Source: Atrichornis clamosus (lineage: Eukaryota > Chordata > Aves > Passeriformes > Menuridae). Taken from it: a stretch of 64,000 nucleotides of DNA. Position numbers and translations under genes: made by a program. The DNA lies in the NCBI GenBank assembly GCA_013400975.1, contig WBMZ01003295.1, positions 62,001-126,000 of the forward strand, in the 5' to 3' direction. Of this stretch, positions 39,296 through 52,620 are shown one piece after another. Below the pieces are notes generated by a model, which was given only the letters and a program-made list of their open reading frames with translations, had not been told where the DNA came from and searched no databases. Positions within the stretch are counted from its first letter, which is position 1. Each line of letters begins with the position of its first letter.

Positions 39296-42200
39296 AACTG
39301 ACCGGCTGTGAGAGATCAGGAGAGGGAAACGTGGATGATATTTAAAAAAATATCAGAGGATGAGAACGAACTATTCTGGTGCCACGTTAGGAAAGATGAC
39401 CAGACCTGACCTGGGCTACTCCCAGAATGTACCAACAATGTGGATCTAAAAAGGGAAGAAATGGAAGGGGCTGTGGCCAAAAGCCACTGTCCCAAGTTGC
39501 TCAGGCAACAGCGCAGGCCTGTACTACAATGCTCTCACTGTGGACCGAACGGAACCAAGATGGAAGTCCTAATTCCTTCTGAACCAGTGCCATTCTTACT
39601 AAAACATGTTTTTATACTAATATATAGCACAATTTAGTTTGTAATTAGTCTGTGAGTTAGTGCCGCTCAATGGTTTTTTGCATCATTTCTTTGTCTAACT
39701 AAGAAGCTGCAGCTTTTTCTCTTTCTTTAGCCTGTGGCAGTCGTCGTAGCGTGCTTGCAGCAGTCGCATGCGCCCGCACTGCATGCACTCGGAGAGAAAC
39801 CAGTCAGCAGGATCCCATGGGAACAGCAGGAGGGAAGGGAGCTCAGAAATCAGACTCCAGCCAAAGGCGTTCTGGGACTGGCAAACCCTTCTGTCGTTAC
39901 AGGTAGACCTGAAACCAAACAACTCTTCAGTTTGCAGACCAATACCTTCCTGTCTGATTTAAGGATAATTTAAGAGATTTGGAGTTGAGACTTTAAGAAC
40001 ACAGTTCCACCCTCAATCCAGCTGTGTTCCCACTGAAATTATGAACTGTTTTTTCTGAATGATGACTCCACAATCGGGCCTTCAGCTTTCTAAATGCAAC
40101 TTACTCCCTGAAGAAGAAATATAGTTTCCCTGTAATGTCTTTTCTTTCCCATGCGTGGGACAGTTCTGAATTATGGTATGGGATATGTATGTTACAGTAG
40201 AGTGAATAGATTCCTGTAGTACCATTGGTAACACCAGAGCCAGCATTCTGCCTTAGCTAGAAAGGGTAAGTGGGAAATGAATTGTAAAATGCATGCTAGA
40301 TATAGAGTAAAAATAAGTGACATTTGGGGGGAAAAAAGTGTAGAACAGTGTATGATTGATAAGGCAGAATAACCTAACAATTCTTTAAAGGAATCAGTAC
40401 ACTTGAAGGGGAAGTGGAATGTGGCCAGCTAGAGAGTAGAGAATAGAACTGTGACTCTTGGCCTTAGGTAACTGCTTCCCAGGAACAGAGGCTTTTTTAT
40501 GTCTGTGAGACACAATTCTCTATTTGTTATGCACTCACAGACTTGAATAGAGGTCTTGCCACCTCATTCATATGTTTTTTCCACTACAGCTCTCAAAATG
40601 TGGGGCTCCCCTCTGCCACCTTGTCCCCATGACCTGACCTAACGAGCCTCTGTAACCTTAACAAAAGTAATGAAAAACTGAGAATCGGGTCCACAACGAG
40701 ACTTGGCATTTTTTAGGGATTTAATTTCAGAGGGTTTGTGTTGTTGGGACAACAATGAGACCCCTTCTGTTTTAACCATTACTTAGTTTCTTCTGCCTAT
40801 TTCCTGTTCAAGTTTTGTGTTATTTCCTCTTGCATTACAAATTCCCTGTGTTAAGAGTTAATCCAATATTAGATGTACTCCATTAAGGAACCTGTTTTAG
40901 TTTCGCTGGCCACAAACTCCTGAGAATGCTCTTGTTTTGGTTTAGTTTACACCTGCTAAGAATCAGCTTGAGCTAAATCAGAATAGATTTAAATTAGAAA
41001 TCTCAGTCTGCACAGCCTCTGGTACTTGCTTAGTTAGCTACAGTAAACAACAGAACTTTTACTTAGATCAGCCTGATTCTGCAAATAGCGAAACTTTTTA
41101 ATAGTCGTGAGAGTACAGGACTGACAGTATGGGCTCATTCCAAGTAGGCAGTAAGGCCACTGCTCACACTCCCACTGCACCTGGTCTTGACACATTTTAT
41201 GCCTCGTTTTCCAGTCCTGGGGTCCCTTCAGCAGAGACTGCCTCTTAAAAGTGTACTGTGCCAAACCGTGGGGTAGTCTGAAGTGTAACCCATGGGGACT
41301 CAAAAATGCAACCAGACTCAGTTCCCCTTTTTATAAAATTAGGAATTCAAGTTTACAGAATCAGAGACTTCAGTGTACTACCCCAGTGCACCACCAGTTT
41401 CCCACTTTGTATGTCTGTCTTTATACAGAGGGTGCACATATGTGCAGTGTGTTTTTCTGGTTTCTTACTGCTCCACCCAATTCAGAAAAACTTGTACCCA
41501 AACCAGTGCTTTTTAATCCTGTTTTCTACCTTGCTTGTATTTTATTAACCTTTTTTAAAAACCCAAACAGTATCAGTAGCAATTTGTGTGCTGTCCAGCA
41601 GCTATTTCTCAGTAGTAAGACTAACTACAAGGTACAGTATTTTTAATAGTTTTCCTAGCAATGTAAATTACAATTTGATATCGACTTCACCAAGTATCAG
41701 TTGCAGGAGCTGAATTTGACACTATGTGGGATAGAAACATAAAACTACTGCCAAACAATGTTACATTATTTACAGTAAAACTAACATGGTCTAAATTACT
41801 TTAAAAATTGTTCTGTGGCTTTGTGCTGACTAAAAATCAGACACTTTGGTCAACTTTTTGAGATATACGTTGAGAAATGTTTTTTCAAATCTGAAGTAAA
41901 CTGTTTTAGATTTGATGTTCCTAGTTTCTCAGTGCTCAAGAACTGGCTAGTTGTAAAATGTTCTCTTACACAATACACATACATTTAACCAGTGTCAGTA
42001 GTTCTTTCTAATTTACTGTCTTAGGGATCGAACTTTGCACGGGAGTGATGCTGGGAGGTGCAGCACTGTGGCACCACTGTACAGATGCTCCCTGGTTTTT
42101 GCATTGATCCTGTGCCTTCTGATGCCTTGGCAATGCTTGCAGGGGTCAGGGAGTGTCTGTACCAGTGAGCTGGAATGGACAGGCTCTCCCTGCCACGAGA

Positions 42201-42359
42201 GTGACCTCCAGGAGAAAACTGAGTTTTGCCTACAGCACTGCAACCACCACAGTTCCTTGTAAGATCCCACAGAGAATCCACTCAGACAATGCCTGTCCTG
42301 GCACGATATCAATCATCACAAGCCTTAGGCAGATACTATAGCATAGAATATTTGCATTT

Positions 42360-42390
42360 AAAAAAAAAAAGGGGGGGGGTTGGGACTGGG
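42360..42390 (+). repeat. A11-G9 homopolymer junction with following G-runs
   Basis: Eleven A, then nine G, TT, three G, ACT and three G, in the SMPD3 3'UTR. The G part can supply four G-triplets with short loops, so a G-quadruplex is possible in RNA or DNA. Confidence 0.6.
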
Positions 42391-43154
42391 TCTGAGGAGA
42401 TCATACCCAGGAGATCAAGCCCTGGATGGCTTTTTCAGATGTCAACCCTACTTTGCTTATGGATAGCATGACCCAATTTATAAGTAGAATGTTATTTATA
42501 AGAAATCAAGTTAAGCTAACTCTACTATGCTTATCCTACTTTGTACTGGGATTTCAGGCATCTTCAAGAAGTGAGTGATAATGCTGTTCTTGATTTATTA
42601 ACTGCCACTCACCAGGGATACTGCAGATGAAGTGTCAGCTTTCTGTAAAAGCCAGATAACATCTTCTGTTTCTCATGTTCAATTTGCATTTTACAACAGC
42701 ACTTCTAGAACAAGTGAACAAAACACCCAAAGAGGACCATTGAAAATGAAGCATTTCCAGCAGTTTTGAGAGGGTGTCAGGTCCTGACAAAGTTGGTAAC
42801 TTCAGGTCACTTCAAAAACAGACCCTAGAGAACGCAGCCAGTGAGCACCAGGGAGGCAACACCAGCTTCATGCTGGGGGAAAAGTGTTTAACTCATTCCT
42901 GTGGTGCCCAGTTTTATTCCATCTGAGCCTGGACACTTGGGAGAAGCTGCCTAAAGCAGCCAAACAGGAACTACCAGAGCCTGGCTCCAAGAGAAGCCTG
43001 CAGCCCAGCGAGGAGTGTCCTGCTGGCTGCAGAACGAGTTTCCCTGCCTTGTGCCAGGATCGAGTTTTATCCCAGAAGCACTCTCAGTTAGTCTGGCTAG
43101 ACCCTCAGTCCTTGTTGGGAAAAAGACAGTAAGATTTAAGGAACATACAATTCC

Positions 43155-43160
43155 AATAAA
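43155..43160 (+). terminator. SMPD3: Candidate SMPD3 polyadenylation signal
   Basis: AATAAA followed within about 30 nt by a T/GT-rich stretch (ctttgtttggtggt), the usual downstream element. Weaker alternatives are ATTAAA at 43602-43607, immediately before an A-run, and AATAAA at 43759-43764. Confidence 0.55.
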
Positions 43161-43758
43161 GAATTTTTCTTTTAAATGGCCTTTGTTTGGTGGTCCAGAC
43201 GAAGCCGACCTGACTGTCCCCAGTCTGGTGTCTGAGCTGCCCTGGACCACGCAGCAGCACAGCAGTGTCAGCACATATCATCAGCTCAGAAATGAAGCAT
43301 TTTTGCCTCCTCCTGGCACTACAGGATGAGGACAGAAATACAGTTCAAGCACTTTGAAAACCTCCCAGTTTTATCATCCATTACGAGGGTCAGATTGTTA
43401 CTGAAGGTCTCACTTTTCCATGCCATCTTGTTTTAAATATAATCTTGATGCTTTTAAAGACTTGTATTATTGCTGAGGTTTAGAACTCCTATAATAAGAA
43501 TAACCTTTTTTTATTTCAATGATTTTTCGGTATTGTATCCTTCTGAAACCTAATGTTTTTATATGGTAAGCACACACCTTCTGACATTTTGTTATAAATG
43601 TATTAAAAAAAAAAGGAAAAATTTAAATATTTTCATTGGTTTCTTTACCTGCAAGAAAACCACACAGACCTGATAAAAACAAGGTATTTTAAACACTATG
43701 GAGGGGTTTTTGTCTTTTATTGGTGCTGAAAGGAATAACTGGTTGATGCAAACAAGAT

Positions 43759-43764
43759 AATAAA
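43759..43764 (+). terminator. SMPD3: Alternative distal polyadenylation signal
   Basis: AATAAA about 600 nt beyond the first one. It would extend the SMPD3 3'UTR to about 4.5 kb. A T/G-containing region follows (tgtgcagtcagtttctctggttttg). Confidence 0.3.
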
Positions 43765-45320
43765 ATTTCAAGGCTCAAATGATTCTGTGCAGTCAGTTTC
43801 TCTGGTTTTGTAATGTGGAGTCTGATGGCACTCACAGAAATCTGACTCCAAATCACATTCTGGTGGGTGGGTCAAGTACAGTCTCCCTGTGCTACACCTG
43901 TGAACCCGCAGGAAAATAAAAGGTGAAAGAGGAGTCCTTTTAATTCCCCCTCCACTCCCCAATCATCTCCTGCACAGACACCCCACGCAGTTTTCCAGGT
44001 GTGCAGCCTTCATGCACAGCATTCCCAGTGCATCTCACCCCAAGCCCATGCTTTAAGGACAGGGATCTGCACTGGAGCCTGCCACTGCTTGGCACCAGGC
44101 TGCAGGAACAAGGCAAGAGGCAGCTGCAGAGCTGGGCCCCTCAGCAGTTACCTGGCCCCTGAACTCCTGGAGAGCAGGTTTGTACCTCTGTGCTGCCCAG
44201 TCAGAGATACAAAACACCACATCCCCCGTACGGCTGCTGATGTAACAAAACAATGGCGAGGGGAAAGGACCCATTTTACTGCTTTAATCTTTCTGCAGTC
44301 CTCGAAGTCCTTTATAAAAGCCAGCAGGGAACCCCTCCTTGAAGAACTTGTTTTTTCCACAAGCAGAAGGGAGGGAGTCAGTGGAAGGCAAGGAAGAGCA
44401 CCGTGCACAGGTTTCTTGTCTTCGCTAAGGAAGGAAGGACTCCAGCCTGCGAGACAGGACATCAGAGATGGATTTCTGCAGCTCTCTCCATTGCTATGCA
44501 GGTGATCTTTGTCTGCATTCTGATCCTACCATAGCATTATACTTTGCCAGACTTGATTTTCCAGTGGTAGATTCCTAGATTGCCTCTCTTGCAATGCCTG
44601 ACCTACTTTCCCATTGCTGCAGTTTGTTATTATGTGAGCAGCTCATGAGTGGGCTCCCTTCTATGAAGTGCTAAAGAACTACAAGGCAAAACCACAGCGA
44701 TTTCTTGGATATTCACATATTGCAGAGAGTTACAAGAACAAGTACAGAAAACTGCAGCTCCTTCCTGCTCCCTCTGCCCCGGGAGTTGCAGTGTAGTTCA
44801 CGGTGAACTCGTGCCCACAGCTGCCTGTGGGTCAGCACTGTTGCAGCAATGCCATCTGCCTCGTTGGCTGTTTCACAGACTTGGCAAAGCACCTATCGAA
44901 ACACAAACTCCCTATCCCACTGAAATTCCTGCTCAGAACACTGCTAAAACCATTATTCTTGTAGCCCTTTTCTGTGACTATTTAATGCTTTGATTTAGCA
45001 ATTGTTCTTGGTGCTGCAAATTCAAGTGGCTCATCTACACATTCGTGGTGTTTCAGAAGAATATTCCAGATTTCCCATCTACCACTCCTAAATCTGTATG
45101 CCCATTTTCTTCCATACTTTCCCTGACATTTAGGGAAGCCTTCAAGCAGCCATTTGTGAAACCAGTGAGGGGGGTTGCTAGGAAGACTGGCAGGGGGACA
45201 ACAACCCTCTTCCTCATCTTTTACATAATGGCAGATTTAACCACTGCTCCTTACAACCATTCAATGTGGACAGGAAGAAATATGCATTAATTGCAGGAAA
45301 GAGAAGAAGAAAATGGGAGA

Positions 45321-45336
45321 ACAACAACAACAACAA
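45321..45336. repeat. (AAC)n microsatellite
   Basis: Five ACA-type trinucleotide units in a row in the intergenic region. Confidence 0.8.
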
Positions 45337-46574
45337 AATCTGACAATAGTTACACAAAAGGATCACAGAATCTCCATCAACATTTAACTCAGGATGTATA
45401 GTCCTCCTCCCCAAAACACCCTCCAAAGCCCTGTCCAAGTCTGGTGAACCTTTCATGCTACTGCAGATCCTTTGAGCTGCTGAGGTTGTGCTCAGCCCCA
45501 CACATGCTGCAGAGCCCACACTGACACCACCACTGTGGTACCAAGACTCACATCTCAACAGCCAACGAATCAAAAAAGCACATTAACTGTAGTAGAAAAA
45601 TGCTGCAGCTTTCCTGTGTGCTTTAAAAAATAATTTAACCACAAAACAAGGGGGCATTTTTCACATGTTCCTGTTAACACACCTGCTTTCAGCTGACTTT
45701 CCTGTCTGTAAATGGTGTAATTCCTGGAAAACAGCATCTGTTTACTCTGCTTCTCTGGAAATGTCCGTAAGCTGATGCTTCACTTCCCTTGCTCCCACAG
45801 GAACATCTCGTGCTCACAATTCCAGAGTGTCCACCACTGCCAAACCCTCTCTTTCCCTTTTGTAAGTAAACCTTTGATGTCTCCCCAGCCAAACCCAGCA
45901 GAACAACTTCAAAGTGCTTCAAGTGCCACAGTATTTGGTAGCCTGGTGTGTCAGAATATCCTTTATCTGTGTAAACACTGCAACAAAAGCCTAAAGCTAA
46001 AGTAGTTTTCACTGTTACACTGCATCTGATACACCAGGTTTTTTGCCAAGCTCTGCTAAAGCTCCTCAAGTCATGGCAGTTTGTGTCCAAAGCACCCCAA
46101 AGCCTTAAAAGTCTTGTTCCTATTTGCACATGTTTTGCCTCTTCTAAATCCCAGCAAGGAGATGCATCAGTGTGATGAGCTCAATAGAGACCTTAATGTG
46201 ATCCTGACTGCTGGGCTGTCATTAGCACACGGAATATTGATATCCCTGACCGCTGCCCACCCCGCTAAAATGGAATTTGCCTCACAGACACACACATCAA
46301 ACACTGTATTAGCTACTAACTGATGTAAATCCTGCTGCCTTAATGAGAGCAAACAGAGGGTGCTGGCCAAGACACTGCAGTGGCAGAGAGGGAGCCAGAG
46401 CTGCCTGTGCACAGGACAGTGAAGTGTCTGCAAAGTGGGGGGGACAGACCCCGGAGATGTGACCTGGGACCCACAGGTGCAGAGCAGGATGACTCACACG
46501 GAGCTCAGGATGCAACTGTGGTAAGAACTACTTTATTCCACCACAATACTTCCATAATTTTAAGATTCTGGATT

Positions 46575-46732
46575 CAGGGATGTCCCATCCCTGGAAGTGT
46601 TCCAGGCTATGTTGGATGAGACCCTGAGCAACCTAATCTAGTAAATGACATCCTGCCTGTGACAGAGGGTTGGAACTTGATGATCTTTAAGGTCATAAGT
46701 TCCAACCCAAGTCATTCCAGGATTCTATGGAT
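46575..46732 (+). repeat. CR1 LINE 3' fragment
   Basis: It begins in the CR1 segment gtcccatccctggaagtgtt and continues through gagcaacctaatctagt, gggttggaacttgatgatct and a terminal ccaggattctatgg. It is a short, diverged 3' tail in the SMPD3-PRMT7 intergenic region. Confidence 0.85.
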
Positions 46733-49700
46733 TCAGTCAAACAACTGAAGGGGTTTTCAATGCTGCCACAGCATCACATCTGCAGTGTCTGCTCAGGAGC
46801 CTCTGAACACTTTGGTATTTGAAAGAAGTGATGTGAGAGTTCAGAACGTGAAATTCCCCAGCGGCAGTGTGTGCTGAATGGATCCCACCACAATGAACAG
46901 AAAGAGCTAAGTATGAAGAGGGGAAGATGACATCTTTCCACATCAAAGGTAATAAGGTACCTTTGTTCTCATTAAAGAGGTTCATGAACTTCTAAATGAG
47001 CAGAGCACTCTCAGTCTGAACACCCAGCCCAGCTAAGATTTGGTAATATCCTCACTTCCTTTTCAGACCTAGCTAGGTATAATTGTTACCTTCCTTGTAA
47101 CAGGGTCTTGAATACCTTTTGAAGGCCAATCCAGAAATCTGAATACCCAGCAAAATCCAGCTGGATCTTTCTCTACATTTAAAACACTTCTTCTGAAGTC
47201 AACTACCACACTGTCACCAGCTTCAGCAAAGCCAACACAGAATGTTTTATATTCCTTAGTAAGGACCTTCAGGATATCAAGGAACAAAAGGCAGCTCCAA
47301 GTTCTGCAGGGCACCAACCAACCAAAAATCCCAGGCCTAGCACAATGCCAAGCACTATGCTAAATATATTTCTAATGAAAGGTGTATCACACAAGACAAA
47401 CTAATTCTCAGTATGCAACCCGGTCCGTTATCTTAGCCCGAAATCAGACTGTTATAAAACAGCTATTTAAAACTCTATTTTCTGTTATTCCTTGGTTATG
47501 TTTCATTCCTCTTTTTCACATTTGCCAACAATATTATTTATAGCCACAGCAAACTCAGACTTTTAACAAAAAGTGTCTTGTGTGCCACAATAAGCACATA
47601 ATAAGGACTTCATGCTGTAGCTACTTCGTTATTGGTGTTCCTGGAACTCTGTCACTTTTGAACTAACAGTGCTTACCCTGGTGAGATCCCTTTTGCCCAC
47701 AGCTGACCTCGAGTGTCCTCCCACCTCACTGCAAAACCTCACCATGCTGCAGCTCTGTTCCAATGTTAGAGCAAATTAGAGGCTGCAAATGTAGCATTTA
47801 TTCTACACTGGCAGAAAGAAACGCTGACTCTGGTCAAGTGCAGGGCAGTGGCTCCACACCCAGTACAAGAGGGCCTTGTCCAGGCCTGGATTCCTGGGCT
47901 GACAATTAGAAGAAGGTTTCTGACCACAAGACCAGGACAGTTCAAAACCAGCTTCCCAATGACCAGAATGGAATGCAAAACAAACAAACAAAAATTCCTC
48001 TCTGAAACCCCAATGCTTTTAAAACAGAGCTGAATGTATTTTTACAGAGAGATTCTGTGCACGAGCCCAGCTGCAGGAAGGGACGATACAGAACAACCCA
48101 GAAGGTCCCACTCAGCCCCGTGTTTGGTTTGAGGACAGAGGAAAAGTACAGAATTTCTTCTGTTTCTGGGTAACGCTTATTTACAAGGGAAGCATAACTA
48201 TCTGCTTGGGGCCTTCAGCTTATTCTTTAAAAAAACCCACTGCTATTTTTATTCATGTTTTAAACATGGACAGAACTGGAGCTTACGAGCAGAAACTCTT
48301 GAAGTATCAATAGCTGCCTGTCAAGGCTCTGTGTGAGAAGGCTGCACAGGGGCAGGGGGAATGCAAGGAAAAGGAATGGAAGGAAGAGATACTTGATCTG
48401 CAGACATAAAGACAGGAGAACATCTAAAAAGATTTTTTAAAATGTAACAAAAAAAGTTAAGAACATTAAGAAAGATAAATGGCCCTGAAACGTTTGGGAA
48501 ACATTCCACAGAATGTACATTGCCGACTAGTTTTATTGGTGAGAAGCATGACTACACCTTGCCTTATTTTTAGAGAAGCTTTTTCTGTTAAACCTTATTT
48601 TAAATATAATTATTTGATTAGCTGTTGCCCAGCCAACCCAGGGAATGCAAATACAGACTGTCTCAAAGAGAGTCTTAGCTCTCAGCTTCTAGGGGAAGTA
48701 AACAATGGAGCAGTGTATCTAGTTCCCAGCTAGCGGCAGAGACACAAGTGGAATATTCTCCCTGCAAGCAAAGGGATATGGGCAGCAGCATCCAAGAAAG
48801 CAGCAGGAAGCTGGCAGTGGATGTGAGGCACTGCATCCATCTGAACAGATGATCTCCTGTGAGAAAATCCCAGTATTTATTCAGGCAGCCTACAGGGCCT
48901 GGCTGACTGGCACGGGGACACCACAAAAATGGCACCATTCTGAACGGGGACACGTCTGCCATCGAGGGAGCCCTCAGGGAAAGAGGGGGATAAGCAGCTC
49001 CTAAAAGGGCCACACCACACCCTCACCACAGAAGCTGATGGCTGCCACTCTGGAACGAGAAACACGGTGCCAACCCCATCTGTGCACTAACACACCTGCC
49101 GTGGATCACCAGGGGCTCAGCCCGGACACCAACCCGGCTCTGGGGGAACTGCCAAGATGATCTGAGGTGCTGGTGTCCCTTTTGGAAGGGAAATGCTCCT
49201 CATGCCTGTACCCTGCTGTTTCATTCATGTCACCCACGAAGATGAACTCAACCCTCGGCCTGGCGGCGCAGGCACTGCACACAGGTGGGACTGGCCTCCA
49301 AGAGCTTCGTGTCTGTGACAAGCACAAAAGAGAAAAACCAAAATTAAATGTTTTGTCAGTACAGATCCATGAAACCTGTGGAGCAGAGCACCCTGCTACA
49401 ACAGACATAAAGCCTGTTTTGTATTGAAATATGAAGACACAGTCTTTCCTAGATATTTCTCTTCCTTCTTCCCTTTCTGAAGACTTTTTTTGATGTATAT
49501 TGCAGGGTATGGGTCAAGATAATGCAAGAAAAGGTGAAAACCTAACATTTAACATAAAAGTTGACTTTATTGTTCATTTATTCTATTGTGCAGCACAGAG
49601 GGAACTGCTGGTTTTTGTTAGGCACTAGTCAGTATTATGCAAAAACAGAAGGGCCAGGGCAGGGTGGGAATCAAAGCTCCCGAAATCTATAAGGAAATTT

Positions 49701-52409
49701 ATTTAATGCATGAAGAAGAGATGCAGCTTCCCTAAGAGTTTCATACAAACCAGAAACACATACTAAGCCATCATAATGTAATATGGCAGCACAGTTTTCA
49801 ACACAAGGCCGTAAGGTATCAACACACTGCCTCCACCAAACCCTCCCTCCTCTGGCACGCCGTGCCTGGAGACTCGGGATCAGTGCTCCCTAATGGCACA
49901 CAGGAACTGTGATACAACTCACCACACCTTCCCCAGGCCTCATCGGTGCGTTCAGGTAAAGCTTTGGTTTCGTGCACCAAGTCCAGCAGCATAACCTTGA
50001 GATGAAAAGTATTTCTAGGCAGAAAGCAGCAATGCCCACGGGGCCACCTGAGGGACCCTCACCTGAACTCCACTGAGAGAACGGCACTGCTCCATTTGGA
50101 GTCCAAAGAGCATCGTGACCACCCAGCTGCGACACCCCACTGGGGCTCCCAGTGGCAGGGACAGCTGGATGTGTGCGGGCAGGAGCTGCTGAGGCTCCTC
50201 TGTGCTATGGAGTGTGCTTAAAGCTGCTATGATTGCTTGTTACCAAAATAGGGCTAGGAAGGGAAATATTTTAAAACAAACCAGGGGTGACTACACTTTA
50301 ACATAAAGAACCCTTCTCCTGAGTTTTTAACCTTGCACATATAGATTATAAGAGAATCAGCACTAAATTCAACCCAAACCTGAGCTCTGCAACTGATATT
50401 TTCCTTTCATCCCTCACTGCCCTCTCCTTCTTCACTCAAAGGCAAGGAAAGCTAAGATATAAATGCCAGCCATAACACAGAAAAGTATCTAAGAGGGGCA
50501 GAACCCACAGAAATCCATGACATATGGTTTGCCTTTTTGTTAGTCAACGTGACTTGAAAAATATCTGTTTAGATTTATTTTGTTATTTGCAAAGACATAT
50601 GTAAAAGAAAAAAATAAAGTTTACAGCAAATTAGACTTAAAAGCAACTAAATTTCACTGATGTTAAACCAAACCAAATTTAGCCTTTTGTTTTATACCTC
50701 TAAAAAAAGAGACTGTGTTCAAAACATTGCTTCTTCTCCATAAAGTTTTCATTAAAAGGCCACAGGACCTAGGCTCCACTCAAAGGAAACAGGCACTGAG
50801 CAGCTTTATGGAGAACTCTTAAACAGCATCAGCTCAGGAGGTAATAGACACAAAACACCACTGCTGATTTAAAACTGCAAGAACATGAGCAGGCAATACT
50901 AAAGGCACTGCCTTGTCCTCAGTACCATGTCCCAGCACACCAGGACACACACGTGGCACAACAGCCAGCAAAACTACATGGTCTGAATATTCTCTTCACA
51001 CCAGGTCATTACCTGGCTGTGTGCTTGGTTCCCTCAGTCTGAGAGTCCCACAGACACACTCAACACATCAACTTTGGCTTCTCCAGTCCCACTGTTGCTT
51101 ACAAAGCACAGCCAGCCTCTCACCCAGCTGCTCTCTGCCCGTGGGCTTGAAGCAGGATAATTTTGGGTAGGACAGAGCCCAAGGTGCTGGGATGCACAGG
51201 GAGGGGCAAGGAGAACGTGTCCATCCCTCCCTGCAGCTCACCCCTCAGCAGCCCAGCAGGAAGGGGCACCAGGGCACGATGGCAGCTCACTGGCATCCCT
51301 GGCCAAGCGGCCACCTCGCTGCCTGTCCTTGCCCTGCCGCACCGGGGGGCTGGAGCAGCCAGTTATTCCTAATTCTGGAGGCTGCCAGCCTCTCCACCTA
51401 ACGTGAGAGTGCCCCACCCTCTATCCTCAGCCCCTGGTAGAAATGACTTTGCTGCTACCTGTGAGAGAGGCTGGCAGTGCCTCCTGAGATCAGACATACA
51501 GACCTACCGTACAGTCACCTCAGCCATCCTAGAAACACTGCAGCTGAGAAGAAACATGGCATTTTCAAGTGCTGCACTGAAGGCTGTTCGTCTCGCCCTC
51601 CCACCTCATTCATCACCACAGCTTGATTTATTTGCTGATTGTCAGGAGTGTAATTGGTTTCTTAGATACCCTAACAGGAAGCGAGCAGGTGCCTTGTGTG
51701 AGGGCAGATACAGCAGGTCCCTCACCCTGCAGAAGCAGGAGTCCACTCAGTAACCTGCAGCACCCACTCTCTCTCCCAAAGCATGAGCACAACACTTCAC
51801 CAAGGGAGAGATGTGCAAGGCTGTGGAAAATGACACAAGTGAGAGGCACGACCCACAGCAAAGGGGCTGCTGCAGCACATCCACAGCTGCACTTCAGCAA
51901 ACACCTGAGCAAGAACCAGAGGTTAGGTGGCCAGTCTTGTGTAAATTAAGGCCAAGATACCCTGGGACTGTGCCCACACCTCTGTGAAGATCAGCCACAC
52001 CTGGAATTGCAGGGCTTTCCCTCTGCACACAGGAACATAATCAGCTCTCATTCTTTCATTAGTGCCCTTGTCCATAAAAGAGGTGACTTTAGGGCTCTTA
52101 AATCCTAGACAGAATCCTGCTGGGGGAAAAAAAAAAGTGGGTCATGATAGCTTTTGAAATCCAAACCAAAGCTCTATAGCTTTGTAAATAGATACATTTA
52201 TATTAAATATGTAATTTCTATATGATATATAAATATATTTTACTTGTGTGTTAAAAACAGCGTGGTTTTAATTACGGAGTTACCCAAGGATTTACTGCTT
52301 GTGAGCCTTCATCTGCTGCATCTCGGTCAAACCTCATAAGGCTGCATTTGAAATCACACTGTGCTAAGAAAACAAATGATTAAAGCAGAGCTAGGGAGTC
52401 AGGGGATTA

Positions 52410-52620
52410 GTCTATTCTGCATGGCCTTGAGCAAGTCATTTTTAGCTCTCAGGCCCTAATCTTATAGTGAGCCTGGGGCAGATGAAACACTCAAACACCC
52501 ACACAAAGCACACTTAGGGTTTTTTCATCTGAAAAATGGAGATGACAACACATACCTGAGAAGCATCTTAATCACTAAACTGCATTCAATGCTCGGAAAT
52601 GTGAAGTATTACAATGATTA
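52410..52620 (-). repeat. MIR-like SINE remnant, antisense
   Basis: Plus-strand order: ggccttgagcaagtcatttt, then after an apparent insertion of about 50-60 nt, tttttcatctgaaaaatgga and gatgacaacacatacct. This is the reverse complement of the MIR core as usually seen (ccttgggcaagtcacttaac, cctcatctgtaaaatgggg, ataatagtacctacct). Confidence 0.55.

Larger units (their letters stand above)
39296..43180 (+). other. SMPD3: SMPD3 3'UTR (probable)
   Basis: After the stop there is no further coding similarity. The first canonical AATAAA found by reading is at 43155, giving a 3'UTR of about 3.9 kb, in line with the long 3'UTR of mammalian SMPD3. It includes a small hairpin (GATATTT / AAATATC, 39337-39354) and a G9-TT-G3-ACT-G3 tract at 42371-42390. 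The exact 3' end is inferred and a longer form ending near 43780 is possible. Confidence 0.6.

Noticed and set aside
43999..44505. 168-codon open frame downstream of SMPD3
   Set aside because: It is in a locally GC-rich intergenic stretch, with no domain and with several overlapping open frames on both strands, as expected by chance.
45355..45480. Possible antisense CR1 fragment (atcacagaatctccatcaac ... cctgtccaagtctggtgaac)
   Set aside because: Two short phrases recall antisense CR1, but the middle does not follow the consensus order well enough to support the call.
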